DNA of 64,000 nucleotides from Volvox africanus (taxonomy: Eukaryota; Chlorophyta; Chlorophyceae; Chlamydomonadales; Volvocaceae): positions 598,001-662,000 of the forward strand of contig BSDZ01000019.1 in the NCBI GenBank assembly GCA_030268105.1, given 5' to 3'. The position numbers and the translations under genes were made by a program. Shown here piece by piece: positions 1 to 12,532 of the stretch (the first letter of the stretch is position 1; each line of letters opens with the position of its first letter). The notes under the pieces were generated by a model that worked only from the letters and a program-made list of their open reading frames with translations, was not told the DNA's origin and searched no databases.

Positions 1-500
1 ACAGTCATCATCTCATGTCAAGAATATCGCTACTGACACAAAAGCTGTTGGGAGAGACGCGCCTCAGACATCTTATCCATATAACGATGCAGATGGCAAA
101 AGGCAAAAAGTAAGAACTCAGACTAAGTGTTCGCGACGACGACGCTCTTACACGCACGCTCCCACCAACCACCAACCTCCCTTTCCTTGGCCACACCACG
201 ATGTTTACCTTTTAGGCCACTATCGAGCATATCTTTCCGGCTCTGGACTCAACCTCCTCCACCGCTCAGCAACAGCCATCTTCCAGCAGCAGCAGTAGCC
301 GACCTGCAGCACCTTGGCAGGTACGTTCAAGCTGAGCTGCCCTTCGGCTTGTGAACACCCACCTACAGCACCTGCGCACGCACCCACCCGCTGGAGATCC
401 CTTTTTCATCTCCACATATACACATACTTAGAACAGCAAGACCTGGCTAGGTATGCAAAGGAGAATGTGCATGTGCGTGCGGGTGTGTGAGAGAGAGCGA

Positions 501-544
<44 letters not shown>

Positions 545-1257
545 TGTCAGCGCGCAATGCACACAGAGCTGCCTCTCATTACCTAATCTGTGAACACACC
601 TTTCTGGGAAGCCTTGCATGCTTGAGAGTATACCCCTGCACCGCAGCACCCGTACGCCCCTGCCCACACCTCCTGGTGGTGGTGGTTTCAGAGCGCCCGG
701 GTTCGTTCACCCCTCCCGTCTCACATAGGTCGGGTGGCAAATGAACGAGCGGAACGTGTATTGGAACGACGACTTGAAGACCCGCCTCATCAAGGTGGGA
801 GTGGTGGATGCGGCGCGGCTGTGAACGACGTGAATGATATCGCGAAGCTCTTGACGTCAGCTTGACGTACGAGAGGACCGAAGCAATGGACTGGAATACC
901 AAATTCAACAAATTAATAGCGACTGCCTGAATGGCATGTTCGCTTGGATCAGCTTGGATCTGATTCCGGAACTGATTCTGGATCTGATCCTAGATCTGGA
1001 TATAAACCTGGATGTCGGCTCCGTGCCGTGCTTGTCGGCTGAGGCTTAGTTCTAATCCAACTCGTAATCTAATCGTCAAATTACTGCTCCTTGTGCCTTT
1101 CCAATCCCGCTTCTTTGGCCGTTCGCTTCCTGCAGTCTTCTTTGTACTTAGAGTTTTAGAGGGGAGGCGGGATATCTTATCCCGGTTTTACCCCTCCTGA
1201 CGTCCTCGTATTGTTATCTTGTACTCTCGTACTCCCGTACTTTTCTCCGGCTTGCAG
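1..1257. other. Unresolved 5' region with weak exon candidates
   Basis: This stretch precedes the first confident exon and probably holds the 5' exons and introns of the helical-repeat gene, or the end of an upstream gene. One candidate exon on the plus strand follows the acceptor at about 729 and runs open to a TGA near 864 (reading RVANERAERVLERRLED...). Another frame over the same bases is also open, so the phase is not fixed. A short piece ending at the GTACGT donor near 350 (reading VADLQHLGR) is a second weak candidate. Positions 940-1010 are a degenerate GGATCTGAT-like repeat. No start codon could be assigned. Confidence 0.3.
501..540. repeat. (AC)20 microsatellite
   Basis: An uninterrupted CA dinucleotide run of 40 bases. 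It lies outside any exon I can support. Confidence 0.95.
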
Positions 1258-3764
1258 CGCATCGCTAGTGATGAGCTGGGAGTCAGTGACGGCGAGATGG
1301 ACGAGCGACTGCAGCAGCTGGGGGCGCTACTGCCGGGTCTACAGTCTCGTATGGCCAGGGTCAGAATCAGGGTGTTGTTCCTTACCTACCTATCTATCTA
1401 TCTACTTATCTACCTACATACCAATCTACCTAACTAGCTAGCTTTTGTTCAGAAAGCCGTTCTCTCTCTCTCTTTCTGTCTCCCTTTCTGTCTCCCGCAT
1501 CTCTGTCTCCCGCATCTCTGTCTCCGCATCTCTGTCCACCGCTCTTCCCTTTTTCCGCTTCCCGGACACAAGTCTTGCTTCATGTAGGGTTGGCTGACGA
1601 ACCCTTTGTCGTCGCTATGAGTTGCCATCGCACCGCGTCACTCACAACACGTTTCGCACTTCCCCACCCCTTCTTTTTGTAATACCTTCCCTCACCACTT
1701 GCCGCCCATTTTGTCTCCTTCCGGCCCCCGGCTTCTCCGCTCAACTTGCATGATACCAAGCAGCACCTCACCGGTTTCAGACCTTACTATTCTGTCGGGT
1801 TTTGGAATTTCCCCTTTCACTTCCCTCTAACCACACCGCACCTGCTCCTACCTGCCTTCCAGCCTGCTCATTCCACCTTCTCGACCGGCTTGCCCCGCTG
1901 ACCCGTTACACGCCGTTACACGCCCCCGCCGTTACTCTGCACGCAGGCGCCTCCGAAGCTGGTTGCGCGTCTGGCTGCCAATACTGGGGAGGTGGCGCAA
2001 AGATTGCTGCGACTCAAGTTTGCTTTTCCCCAGGTGGTTGCGGGTAGCACCCCCTCGTTTGTGATTAATTCAGCCTCTGGTGGCGTCGGCGCGTCGGCTG
2101 TGTGTCGTCTCAGAGCTTGGATTGGGAAACAACTTCTCTCCACCACGCAGTGCTCTGGGACTAGCTCCAAGGAAATCGTCCACTGAACTATACACTTATG
2201 TAAACATTCAGCACTAAGCACTGAGCACTCACATATAGATGAATTTGTTGTCACGACACTCTGCGTGATCGGTTCATTGATGGCAGCAGAAGCGGGGGAA
2301 CTGTGTGGTGGCATTGTGTGAATGGGTGTGTTCCCATTCGTTCACAAATCGCCTATATCCGGACAGAATACAGCGATACCTGCTGTCACAGGATGGCTCA
2401 CGTGAGGTTGATTTGTGTCTCAAATTGCCTCTAAATCGTCTTGTACGACAAAGTTCCCCTCGTGGCGGGACAGCTTGTGACGTCCGCATGTGTCCGCTCG
2501 GCCGAGGCAGCCCCATCATGCCCTGCAAGTGGCGTCCCTATCCCCCTCCCGACACACTTTGGCCCTTTTGACCCGTTGTTTATGCTGTTCTCCCCCCCCA
2601 TCCCTCCCTCCCAATCTCTCCCTCCCATGCATATCCAACACACTAAATAACGCACAGGCAAATCTGTCAACAATGGTGAGCAACCGACTGAGCTTACTTC
2701 TAGATGATGACCTGGCGTCGGTGGAGGCTGCATCGGGGAGGTTGAGGGAGCTGGTGCCGGGGATCAACGTGGATCGGTAGGCAGTGTCAGATGCACCAAA
2801 CAGCCCGTACATACGGAAAATTCCTAAAATTGCCGTATAGTTTCCGTATATTATTTCTGTTATCGTTTATGATGGGTGTTTATCTCAGCTTCGCCCCTGG
2901 GGAGACTCCTCGCGGATTTTACAAACCAGATTTACCAAACTTCCTGCAACCAGCTGGTAAAAGTAATAAATAGTTTCTGTTTCTTGAAAGTGTGAAGCAC
3001 CCGTGCGTGTGTGTATATGTGTATAAGAGCTAGAGAGAGGTAGAGAGAGGTAGAGAGAGGTAGAGAGAGGTAGAGAGAGGTAGAGAGAGCTAGAGAGAGG
3101 TAGAGAGAGCTAGAGAGAGGTAGAGAGAGGTAGAGAGAGCTAGAGAGAGAGCTTCTTCTACGCCCTAAACAATCCAACATCTTCCTGCCCGCACCGGCTG
3201 AACGCAGATTCGTGGAGCTGTACCCGCTGGTTCTTGATGTGGAGTGCTTTGAGATGGCGCTGGAGGATGCTCGGCGGATCATGCCGGGCATGGATGTGAG
3301 TGCCGTTCATTTTCGGATTTGCGCGGGGAAGTTGGGTTAGCACATTCTTTTTCTATGTACGGTCTGGTAAGGCACGGCGGGCAGAAAGACGACAATACAT
3401 CCTAGCAGAAGATGCAAAATGACAAAATACCGTTTTGGTAATAATGGCGTCGTGAGGAATATCTACATAATGAAAACTTAAACTTATAACAAAGAATGAA
3501 AAGTGTTGGATGGAAATCTTAAATTGTCCGAAAAAGTTTAATTCTTCTGCCTATTGTTTCGAACTATCTTATATTTTATTCTGTGCCTCTTGGACGATGT
3601 TGTGTCTGAATATCGTACTTTGAAACCTTGTTTTGAAGGTATCTCTACCCATCTCTACCCATCAGGTGCCGGCGATGCTGCGATCCAATCCGGATTTGAT
3701 CCTTTCGCTGGTCAAGGGCAAAAACCTGATCCCGTATGACCAAATCTCCAACCCCTGGGCATGA
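1258..3764 (+). CDS. mTERF-like helical-repeat protein, 3' part (5 exons)
   Basis: Five exons join without breaking phase: 1258-1359, 1947-2033, 2658-2776, 3208-3295 and 3666-3764, giving 164 residues and a TGA stop. Introns have AG acceptors and GT donors (GTCAGA, GTGGTT, GTAGGC, GTGAGT). The product is made of repeated amphipathic helices of about 35 residues with the recurring pattern 'L..L.PG.(D/N)V...V...P.LL'. Examples are LRELVPGINVDRFVELYP and ARRIMPGMDVPAMLRSNP. The protein ends LIPYDQISNPWA. This resembles plant and algal organelle-type mTERF-like or related alpha-solenoid proteins; the family call is my inference from the repeat pattern. The N-terminus, including any transit peptide, lies upstream and was not resolved. 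A TGTAA signal follows at 4730. Confidence 0.7.
3031..3149. repeat. 10-bp minisatellite (TAGAGAGAGG)n
   Basis: About twelve tandem copies of a 10-base unit, TAGAGAGAGG or TAGAGAGAGC. They lie in the intron between the third and fourth exons of the helical-repeat gene. The G/C variants of the last base alternate irregularly. Confidence 0.95.
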
Positions 3765-6516
3765 TGGTGACAATTTTTATGATCTTGGTGATCTTGGTGA
3801 TGATGTACGACATGCAATGGTGCTTAGGGTTAGGTTCTTAGGGTTTTAGATGCTCCTACTATCCGTACAGCTTTATTTATGGCTCCATCTGTTTTCAGAT
3901 TTCTGTCCTATTCCAGGTCGGGGTACATGGTCGTAGCTATGCCAGCGTCCCCGTGATGCGGTACAAATTATTAATATAATTGCCGCAATTGACGCATCGC
4001 AACGTTAGCAATGACGTTGTCAAGATTGCGAGGCGGCGGGTATCTGGTAGTGGATGAAATGGACGGAAAGAAGTGAAGTCGCTGCACTCCGGCATCTGAT
4101 GGGAATCCTTGTGGTGGGGTGGGGTAATACAGTGCGAGTGCTCCATTCCCTCATAAGGTATCCTGTTGGCTGACGTGGTAGATGTGGTGGTGCTAGTGGT
4201 TGGAAGAGAGGCTCGGGGCTCTCTGCACTCGGCCATACAGCTGCTGCTGCAGCTGGATAGTTAGGTACAGCGGTTATATAAATGTGCACGTGGACAGGAC
4301 GGCGAAATCATATGTTTTGATATGTGTGTGTTTGTGTATCACTGGCGGGTGCAGATGTACGACAACAGTTCTCCTGGGGACCAGTGGGATTGATTTATGA
4401 AGAGTTATGAAGTGGAGAGGGAAAAGGGGTTAAGTCGAATAAAACGAATACTGAGTGCTGATACTGGAGGAACGAGGACTAACCACCGTGAGGGTGGAGG
4501 ATGATGGCTGACGTCGTCCAAAGTCAGGAAAATGGAAACGAGCTGTGATGTACGTCAGGTAGTCGCCAAGACCGCGAATTCAAGCAGTAAAAAGAAGACG
4601 AGAAACCGTAATTTTGTGTACTACCTGCCTTATTGCTGGCGGCGAAGTGAAAGCCGTGCTGGTTCCGAGGCCAAGCTGACCTGACCGCTGGCGCTGGCGC
4701 TGTCATGCAGTGCTCCTCCCGAACCCCCCTGTAAGGAGAACCTGCACGCCCCCGAACCCGATCAACCCGGTCAGCTCGAAGTGTGCGCGCACGTACCAGC
4801 CGAATGAAGCGCGGTTCTGCATGAACCCACTCACCTGGGGCAATATGTACGTTGAGATTTAAGGGAGTACATGTATGGTACGGTATGGTATGCGTGTATC
4901 TGCATGCATGCGTTTGTCATATTTGCCTGGCGTGGCACTGGTGGCACTATTGTAGCAAGACGTCCTATCCAGAATAACAACTAACTGTTACGACATAATA
5001 TGTACAGGTATGGCACTAGGTCGTGACACAACATAAAGCGCTATTTGTACACAAATTTATGGACATTCACACTGACCGAATACTCGTACATCCCGACACC
5101 AACATCCACCCCTCGTGAGCAGGTTGGATGATTTGCACTGGCTGCCCTTCAACATGTATCTGGGGGCCTCACCCTTCAGCTTAACGTGATTTGTTTCACT
5201 CCTTCCTCTATTCCATACCTTAATATAGAAATGTCTTCTCTTCCCTCCCTTCCCCTTCCATTCCATTTTTACAAATGAAAATGGGAATTGGCCGGAGGTG
5301 ATCCTGGTGCTGTAGTAGGATTCACACGCACATTGCCACAACTTGGGGTTGGGGGGCGACATGGATGCTATGTTCTGATGGAGAGTATCAACGGGCCTCT
5401 AATGCCTTAGGGTTAGCTGAGGCCCGTCAGCTGCCGTTTGACTTATACCTAAATATCACAAAAGGGAGGCCGTATCGGTCTCTAATTAGCAATTTTCTGT
5501 TTTTAGGTGCGGCCAGGGATGCTTTGGTATCTAGATGCAGGTTCCCGGTACGCAAGATACCAAGATACAGGTAAGAGGTCCACCGAAAAGGTATCTAAAT
5601 GGCGATAGCTGCAAGCCAGATTCCAGCCAGATACGCCCCTTCCAGATGTGAGACGCATGCAGCCTCTCAGTACCAGATGCTCATAATGATGGATGATGGG
5701 GTAGGAGCCAGATGCCCACATCAGGGAGCCAGATCACCTGGTCGACAACGACGAACCCTGTCCTTCGTGCCCAGCCCAACCCAAGTCCCCTTCCAAATCA
5801 TTACAAATGCCATCAGGAATCACAGCACGTCATAGAACTTGCATATTTAATCATGTATGCTATGCTTTGCCATGCCTGCCACGGCTCCCTTCATCATCTC
5901 CCTTCATCATCGTTGCCCCAGCCAGTGAGACTTGCTTTCAACCCAAGTTCCACACTTCCCGTCCGCCCTTTTACTTAGAGCACTATCCACATCCCTTCTT
6001 TTTGTGCTGCCACTAATATATTTCGGCAGAAGTTGCATCTCGTTTTGTTGTTTTTTAATGCCGTGATCATTGCCCGTACAATTGCTGTGTGACCATTTAT
6101 TCATGCACACGATGTATGTATTGACATATGATTTATGATATATGATGATGATGTATGATTTATGCACCGCCCACAATGTGCAATTTGGTCGCGGCCTCTG
6201 CCCGAGTGAGGTGGGGAGGATATATTCTTTTTTTTCGTTCGTACAAGGCTATTCCGGTCTTGAATCCACGTCTTGATTATTCACAACACAATTATGGCCT
6301 TATTAAGTTAAGAATGTTTAACGGAGGGAAAAGCCAGGCCAGGAAGTCCGGACGGCCCGACATCGGAAGTCGAGTCATCCATAGCACAAACATCATATCC
6401 GAAGTCTTGTGACCCACTGGTACTATTCACATGTAAGTAAGTATGTTTGTATGTATTTGATGTGAATCACAATCTCTGTGTTTATAATCTCCCTTTTTCG
6501 TGTGCAGACCAGGATG
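3765..6516. other. Convergent intergenic region and 3' UTRs
   Basis: No convincing coding sequence is visible. It should contain the 3' UTR of the plus-strand helical-repeat gene (TGTAA at 4730-4734) and that of the minus-strand cyclic phosphodiesterase (a TTACA on the plus strand near 5802 is a TGTAA on the minus strand). The two genes are therefore tail to tail. Several 60-100 codon open frames here have no splice or domain support. Confidence 0.5.
4730..4734 (+). promoter_or_regulatory. Candidate TGTAA polyadenylation signal
   Basis: TGTAA is the usual volvocine polyadenylation signal. This copy lies 966 bases after the stop codon of the helical-repeat gene and is the first one I noticed downstream. 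A 5-base motif can also occur by chance. Confidence 0.4.
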
Positions 6517-8514
6517 TCAGCTGAGAGGGTACTCCTCCACCAGGCACCACGACTGCGTGGTTTCGTCGTCCGTGGGCGTGTACCACAGCGCCAAGCTGCC
6601 GACCTCATAACCCGTCTCAACCAACAAAGTGTCGTACCCGGACGACTCGCCATATAACCGGGCGGTCTCGTATTCGACGACCTGCGAGTGTATGTGTGTA
6701 CGTGTGTACGTGCAGATATGTGTGTGTGTTTGTGCGGGTACGTATGTGGTGACAACATCAACACCGGTAAAGCATGTCTTAAGGAGAGATGATGTAGCGC
6801 CCTCAGGGAGATAAGAAACCGGAAGCTTCACCCGATGGTGGGAGGATGGGGATGCATGGACATGACTTGGGAGTGGACGAGCAGAGCCTCTTGTCGTTCA
6901 CCTAAATGTAATAACAACTACGACCGCTTATGACTTGTACGGCACGTATACGGCATGGTTACTTGTGCGGTACGGCATGGGTAAACGGGTTGCGGGTTAG
7001 CAAGGGAAAGGAAGTACGTAAGACGGAGAGGCAGCTTCCTCTCCCTCTTACCCCTCTCTCACACTCACTGCCACGCTCATATACACACATGCACACACGT
7101 ACACACATGCAAGGCCCGGACCCACCTAAAGGCCCCACCTTTGCTTTCTCTGTGTCGTCCAGGTCTGCGTAAAGCAGCGAAAGGTGCGGCATGTACGGCG
7201 GCGTGGTCATGCCGTAAACGCTGCGTGCTGCCGCCGCAGCCGCCATGGTGCCTTCGTCTTTGGCCACCAATAAAAAGACGCACTGGTAAAAAAACGTCCC
7301 GCGGGTCACATTCACGAAGTTGATCCGGTATTTCTGCAGGCGAGGATGCGGGCAAACGACTTTGACCGCCGTGACGGGTTCTACCGGTTCGGGCGGAGGG
7401 GTTAGAAGGCCATGAGACAGGTTGGGGACCAAGGGGCGGGCTGGTGACGTCTTCCTGGAATCCCGTGCATAACACAACGGACTATCAGCTAGGCAGTTAG
7501 GTAGGTAGGCAGTTAGGTAGGTATTAGGTATTATATTAGGTATTAGGGTTTTCGGTATTATATTAGGTACGAGGTATTATATTACTATTCGCAATTTCGT
7601 TAGTTGGTGAGTTGGTTACCATGACTGGATCTGAGACCCTATCCTGATGAAGGAAAGTGCCAGAGCCTAACGGAATGGGGAGAGGAAGGTGAAGATGTGT
7701 CGACATCGATAAAAGATGCGATCAGGTGTATGAGATGAAATCACTTAGACAGAGCTGATTTCCCAACTGGATTATTCCGTTGGACGTCCGGAGAATTTTT
7801 ATAAACATCAAGCATCAACTATCAACCACTAACGAAGTACATAACATGAACGAAGCACGCATCTATCATTTCGCTTTTCTTTTGATTTCAGAAATATCCC
7901 GGCATCGGATACCCCGGGCTTCTGTCGTCCTCACCCAGGCCCTCCCTGAAGCAGAGGATTCTCCCCTCCCGCTGCCACCGGGTTCAATACACTGACACGG
8001 GTTTAATTCACCCATTCCCCCCTCGGGAGGCAAAAGCAGCCGCCAACAACATCCAGCGTCCCAGACTCCCACACCCAGTTGCGAGTCCATGACGCTGCAA
8101 ATGTGGTGTTGAGTGATGATGGTGCTAAGTGATGATGGTGTTAAGTGATGGTGGTGTTGAGTGATGGTGGTGTGAAAGGTGGTGGTGTGTGCTTTTCATC
8201 ACCAGCAGCAGGACCAGCTACCAGGCAGGCCCCTCAGTAGCACTTGCCTTCCCCCATCTACCCTCCCCTCTCCGCGCGCGCACCTTGACCTGAGCTGCGA
8301 GCTCCTTCATGAGAGCCTGCGCCTCCTCCCGGGGTCGCTCGATGTCACCCAGCACCGTCACGTGCGGCGGGAAGGCGGGTCCGCCGTGCCGCTGTGCAAG
8401 GTGCGCGATCTCCCCACGCAGCTGATCCCCAAGTTTACCCCGCGGCATCGCCCAAATAGAATATGATTCCTTAAGAGCCGAAGAAGGAACGGTGCTGACG
8501 GATGGAGATGCCAT
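6517..8514 (-). CDS. Cyclic phosphodiesterase-like 2H phosphoesterase
   Basis: Three minus-strand exons join in phase 0: 8284-8514 (ATG at 8514), 7139-7333 and 6517-6681 (TGA), giving 196 residues. The protein carries both H-x-T/S motifs of the 2H phosphoesterase superfamily: HVTV (about residue 51, in FPPHVTVLGDI) and HLSL (about residue 127, in PYMPHLSLLYADL). GTFFYQCVFLLV lies between them. Order and spacing match plant cyclic nucleotide phosphodiesterases (CPDase), which hydrolyse ADP-ribose 1'',2''-cyclic phosphate to the 1''-phosphate in tRNA-splicing by-product metabolism. The length is close to the plant enzyme's, with the N-terminal YSIWAMP block also kept. Introns use GTGCGC and GTGGGG donors and CAG acceptors. 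I see no targeting peptide, so the product is probably cytosolic. The reaction is inferred from family membership. Confidence 0.85.
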
Positions 8515-8697
8515 CGGCGAGGCTGCGCGGGGAACCCGGGCGCCGCGAATGGTGCGTGAAGGGGTTTTCGGCGGAAATATTGGGTCCTAGGTGGGTAGGT
8601 GGGTGGGTAGGTGGGAAGAAAACGCTCTCGCTCTCTCTCTCTTCCCCCTTCTCTCTCCTTCTCTCTCTTTCTCATCACATAGAAACAGAAAGTTAAA

Positions 8698-8702
8698 TTA
8701 CA
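8698..8702 (-). promoter_or_regulatory. Candidate TGTAA polyadenylation signal (minus strand)
   Basis: TTACA on the plus strand reads TGTAA on the minus strand. It lies 175 bases past the proposed stop of the small membrane-protein gene and 184 bases before the ATG of the phosphodiesterase gene. That is where one minus-strand gene should end and the next begin. Confidence 0.5.
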
Positions 8703-8876
8703 CAAGGAATAAAAATACCGTTTTCACTTGAGACGTAGCACTGCGTTTTACACACCACAATGCTCATCAACGCACAAGTCTAGAGACTCCTACCGCTGAA
8801 GGTCTTCAGTGCACGCATATATGCACACAAGGGCGCGTTCGGTTCGACGCTCCGTCCATGATGCTACACAAATACA

Positions 8877-9564
8877 CTAGCACACACGTTCAACCCGCAT
8901 ATTCCCCGGAATCCCCACCCTTCCCCCCTCCACCGCTACCTGAGCGCGAGCACACGGACAATGGGGCTGCCGTACGGCGGAGGTAGAGCTGGAATGGTAG
9001 CAGGTGGTAGTTGCTGAGGTGGTTAGACTCTTGTTGATTGATTCTGGTGCTGCCGGCAGGGGCCAGAGAGTCAGTTGGATCATGAATAAGGTTGTGAAAA
9101 GGTCCGGGTTAGCCAGAAACATCCACAGCCTTAGGATTCACAGTGATTGCCTAACTACCATTAGTATATCGTACTGACTAGATGAACGCTGCTGGTTTGG
9201 CTGCATTCGCCCTCGAAAAAACGATTTGGCGAATACCAGAACCGAATTGTTATCATGTTGGCATAATAGCCCGACCTTCTGTTGAGTGCTTTTCTTCTCT
9301 ATCTCGTTTTGATTCTCTTTCGATAACCCGTCCCCCCGCCCCCTGGCCCACGGCTTTCGGGACTTACTGTGGTAAAGCACTGCCATACCAGTAAAGACCC
9401 AGACCCAGCAACGCAAGGCCCAACAGAAGGCCCCAGCCAGCGTAACGCGGGGTATGAACGGGGACACGGGTGTGCACGGAGGGGGAAGGGGGGCTGCTAC
9501 TGCACTCAAGTTGAGGATGGCCAAAAGCCCCGGCACGCGCTCGGGAGCGGGATGCGCGTTGCAT
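8877..9564 (-). CDS. Small single-pass membrane protein, unknown function
   Basis: Exon 1 runs from the ATG at 9564 to 9368 and ends at a strong GTAAGT donor. It encodes a basic, Ser/Arg-rich N-terminus (MQRASRSRARAGAF...), then a clear hydrophobic helix (GWGLLLGLALLGLGLYWYG, about residues 44-62). The basic, acid-poor start looks like an organellar presequence, but that is inference. Exon 2 is taken as 8988 down to a TAG at 8877, phase-compatible, for about 102 residues in total. An alternative donor (GTAGCG) at 8939 could splice it to further exons. I do not recognise the family. The gene lies head to tail with the phosphodiesterase gene and head to head with the plus-strand gene at 10630. 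Confidence 0.5.
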
Positions 9565-10629
9565 GATCCTTATTTTCTGAGTCCGTGAAAAAACAGTTGT
9601 GACTGTCTAGTTACTGTACTGGATGACGGAAAGCGACAGGGAATTCAGCAAGATGGATGTGCTGAAGAAACCAGGCAGCAGCGATACAGGCATGCGATTC
9701 AAAACTCCAGCAATGTATTGAGATGTTATTTGTCATGAAAGAGATGTTCCGGGCTCACCCAAAGTGGCCACGTGCGTGCAGCTGCATCCAAGGCAGCTCC
9801 TTCACTTGCGTAACCTCTTATGCCCTCGTTGAATCCTAGATGAGTAAAATGGTTGTCATGTACTTTTTATATAGTAAGTTTTTGATATCTGCTTACAATT
9901 ACCTCAAGCGGTGCACGCGGAGGCATCAGGCGAATGTACAACAACACATGCTGCATGTTTCCCAATTTTGCATTAGACGACAAGTGTCGTCAAAATTTTT
10001 AGCATTTGAAGTTTTTACGCTTTGTGGGAATCCTGGAGCGAGTCTTGACTTAAGGATTCCTACACACCTACGGACTTATTTTGCACGCTTTCATGGCTTA
10101 TGGTGTGCTCGCTACACGAATAGCATAATGATATTGCATGTATGAACCTTTGGTCATGATTAGGATCAGCGCTAACCACGCCGCCTATAGACTCGTTGAG
10201 CTCGCCGACCCTTGGATCGCTCTCATCCCGCCATTATTCTCAGGAATTGTTAGGAGCTAATTTGATCATGTAATAACATTTTAATAAAGGCCTTATGAAA
10301 CTGCAGCCATGAAGAGCTGCATGAGGGGTACTGCCTTGTCCCTACAATGTTGGCTCAAGCGCTAAACAGCTCGTGCATCGAGCCGTAGGCTGCATCGCCA
10401 CGCAATTTTAAGTTCTACATTCTAAAAGAAAGTAGAATCACAAGGAACCTACCTTATATTCTGATCGTCCTACTTCTTTGTCCACACACCACTCCCACAC
10501 CGAGGGCCTCGACGCCTCGCTGGGTTTCGGCTCAAGCAGGGCTTATGATAATATAGTTAAGTATCACTTACTCTACAAGTTGTTGTTGCTGGCACCTGTC
10601 GCTTTCACTGTTAAGTCGTGGCAACCAAA
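9565..10629. other. Divergent intergenic region
   Basis: This lies between the minus-strand membrane-protein gene and the plus-strand gene at 10630, so it should hold both promoters. An ATG-started open frame at 9840-10145 is AT-rich and unrecognisable. A short open stretch near 10170-10252 is followed within 20 bases by TGTAA (10269-10273) and could be the last exon of an unseen gene. Neither is well supported. Confidence 0.35.
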
Positions 10630-11082
10630 ATGGCCACACAGCTCAAGAGGCCTGCTACATCGGCTTCGTGCTCAAGTTATTCAGTAATCACCTTACGGCG
10701 ATGCTCAGTCCTGCAACCCAGGCGGAGTCCATTGCCAGTGCCTTACGCAAGTGCTGAGCCTCAACAGGAAGAGCCAAGTTCGCCAGGCAAGATAACGTCA
10801 TCATCCCCAACTCAGGATAATTGCTCCTTGGACACAAACTACTGGCATTACAGTCGCTCGTGGCCTTGGTGGCAACAGAGGGCTTTCGTGGTGCCTGCCG
10901 GCCTTGCGTTTGTGGCACTTGCGAACGTAATGGAGAGCCCAAGCCTCAAGACTACTCTTATTGCGAGCATTCCGGTCGCGCTTCTATGGTACCTGAGCCT
11001 GGTTCTAGTGCCTCGCAATTTCGCGACGTATTGCAACCAGTGGGCTAAGACACATCCAGAGGAAGTTGAGCGGTTAAATTGA
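10630..11082 (+). CDS. Two-pass membrane protein, probably plastid targeted
   Basis: A single-exon frame of 150 residues. I chose the ATG at 10630 because it has a good context (ACCAAAATGGC); the frame is open upstream only to a GTG. Residues 1-60 are rich in Ser/Arg/Pro/Ala and poor in acids, typical of a chloroplast transit peptide. The mature part opens with aromatic NYWHYSRSWPWWQQR. Two hydrophobic segments follow: AFVVPAGLAFVALANV and a second around TLIASIPVALLWYLSLVLV. The tail is short and charged (NQWAKTHPEEVERLN). The W-rich motif plus two helices recalls small cyanobacterial/plastid membrane proteins of unknown function (DUF6737-like); this is tentative. A TGTAA lies at 11524. Confidence 0.65.
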   Translation: MATQLKRPATSASCSSYSVITLRRCSVLQPRRSPLPVPYASAEPQQEEPSSPGKITSSSPTQDNCSLDTNYWHYSRSWPWWQQRAFVVPAGLAFVALANVMESPSLKTTLIASIPVALLWYLSLVLVPRNFATYCNQWAKTHPEEVERLN

Positions 11083-12040
11083 GCCAAATTACGATTTCGT
11101 GAGGAGTGCTCCTTATGTACGCGAGATGTTAGCAGGGCGTGTATTTTGTAGGCACTTGAGGCATAGCGTAGGCTTTGTGTTGAAGCCGTATTTTTTCGGC
11201 TCTCATTTCGACCACAATTGGACGTCTAGCATATTGTAGTTGAGGTGCAGCGTGCTGCTGTGTTCCAAAGCGACGTGTTTTGGTGGACTTTGAGCCCCCT
11301 TGCGGGACGTTTCACAATTTATTATCAACCAAGCATTCTTTGTTTTTGTGCTCAGTCGATGGCCACGTCTGTTTTGTGGGAGTGTTTATAGAATGCCGTT
11401 CTCATTTAATTTCGACGATACAACGTCGACGAGATTCCGCATTGAGTTCGCCGTTGTTCGCGAACAATCGGACTGATCACAATTGCTATGTCTTGCCAGT
11501 TTTAGTGACTGAGTCAGCTTTCTTGTAAAGCGTCTGTGTTTGCCTTGACCGGTAGCAGATTTTTCCACCCGCGCTCTTGGCACCTAGCTAGTCCACTGCC
11601 AGCAGTTCTTAAAATGACAATATTATTCATTGTCTACCTGGAACAACGAACATCCGTGCACCGAAGCGACTTCGGCAGCACGAGGGACACATTCTTCGTT
11701 CTGCTCTCGCTTGATCACTGGGGCACTGCAGCGAGCAGCTCTCGCACACACCCCATTCCTCCGCGGGGTTTGCTAGCCTCGTCACTGTGCGGACAGCTGG
11801 GGAAGAATATTTGGCTAAGTACTACAGGAGCAAGAGACGTGAACGCTACCAGCCATGATTGGTCCTGACCCTCATATCATTACATGTTGCTTTCTAAGGG
11901 GATGCATGCTTGCCGATGCGCAGATGAGCTCAAACCCCCTGCCCCCATTTGGTTATTTGTATGCCAGCCCTTGGGTTGCTGCTCCGGTGAGCTGAAACTC
12001 CTCTCCCCTTAGTCCTCACCATTTATCAAGTAACTTGGAA
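11083..12040. other. 3' UTR and intergenic sequence
   Basis: This should contain the 3' UTR of the gene at 10630, ending near the TGTAA at 11524-11528, followed by spacer. A 110-codon open frame at 11536-11868 shows no recognisable domain and I do not support it as a gene. Confidence 0.5.
11524..11528 (+). promoter_or_regulatory. Candidate TGTAA polyadenylation signal
   Basis: It lies 441 bases past the stop codon of the two-pass membrane protein, in the expected orientation. Confidence 0.5.
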
Positions 12041-12045
12041 AGGAA

Positions 12046-12247
12046 AGGGTGCAAAGGGCCTGGAATGCGCTTCGTTTCTGTGACTGGGTACGTTGTCCTC
12101 CTCGGGACCCTAACCCTCTATCTCCCACTACTGTTCCCACCCCCCCTCGTCTGCAGCTCTCCACCACGCCCCCCTTTTCGTTGCTTTGTCTCTTTCAGCA
12201 GGAGAAGGCTCTCCTGCCGCCTACTCAATACCGCCCTGGTGGGCTTC
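12046..12247 (+). other. Two candidate exons of an unresolved gene
   Basis: A stretch ending at a GTACGT donor after 12087 reads ERVQRAWNALRFCDW. After a polypyrimidine tract and CAG acceptor, a second stretch from 12199 to 12247 reads QEKALLPPTQYRPGGL in matching phase 0, ending at a GTATGG donor. The joined reading looks like real protein. Its start and its link to the exons from 13.5 kb onward could not be established; it may be the 5' end of the chromatin-protein gene. Confidence 0.35.
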
Positions 12248-12532
12248 GTATGGAGCTGATGATTTTTGCTGTGCAATGCTGTGCTGTTTTATGCAGGATT
12301 ACGCTGTATTTCGTCAGCCTCCGAGCTGCACAACTTCAGTTGCACACCCAAATGCGCGCGCATCTCCCGTTGAGCCCCACTGAACGAAGTGCTTTCCCTT
12401 TCCAGAAGTCTGGAAGTCCTTTTCCGTTGCCCTAAACTTTGTGGCCCTCCCACCATGGGGGGATACCGACTGATGTACGATGTACACAAGGAAGCTCTAT
12501 TGTAACTCTGTTACATTTGCCTACGCAAAGAC

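Noticed and set aside
7500..7580. Telomere-like TTAGG/TTAGGGTTTT stretch
   Set aside because: Too irregular for a volvocine TTTTAGGG array; it lies inside the phosphodiesterase intron.
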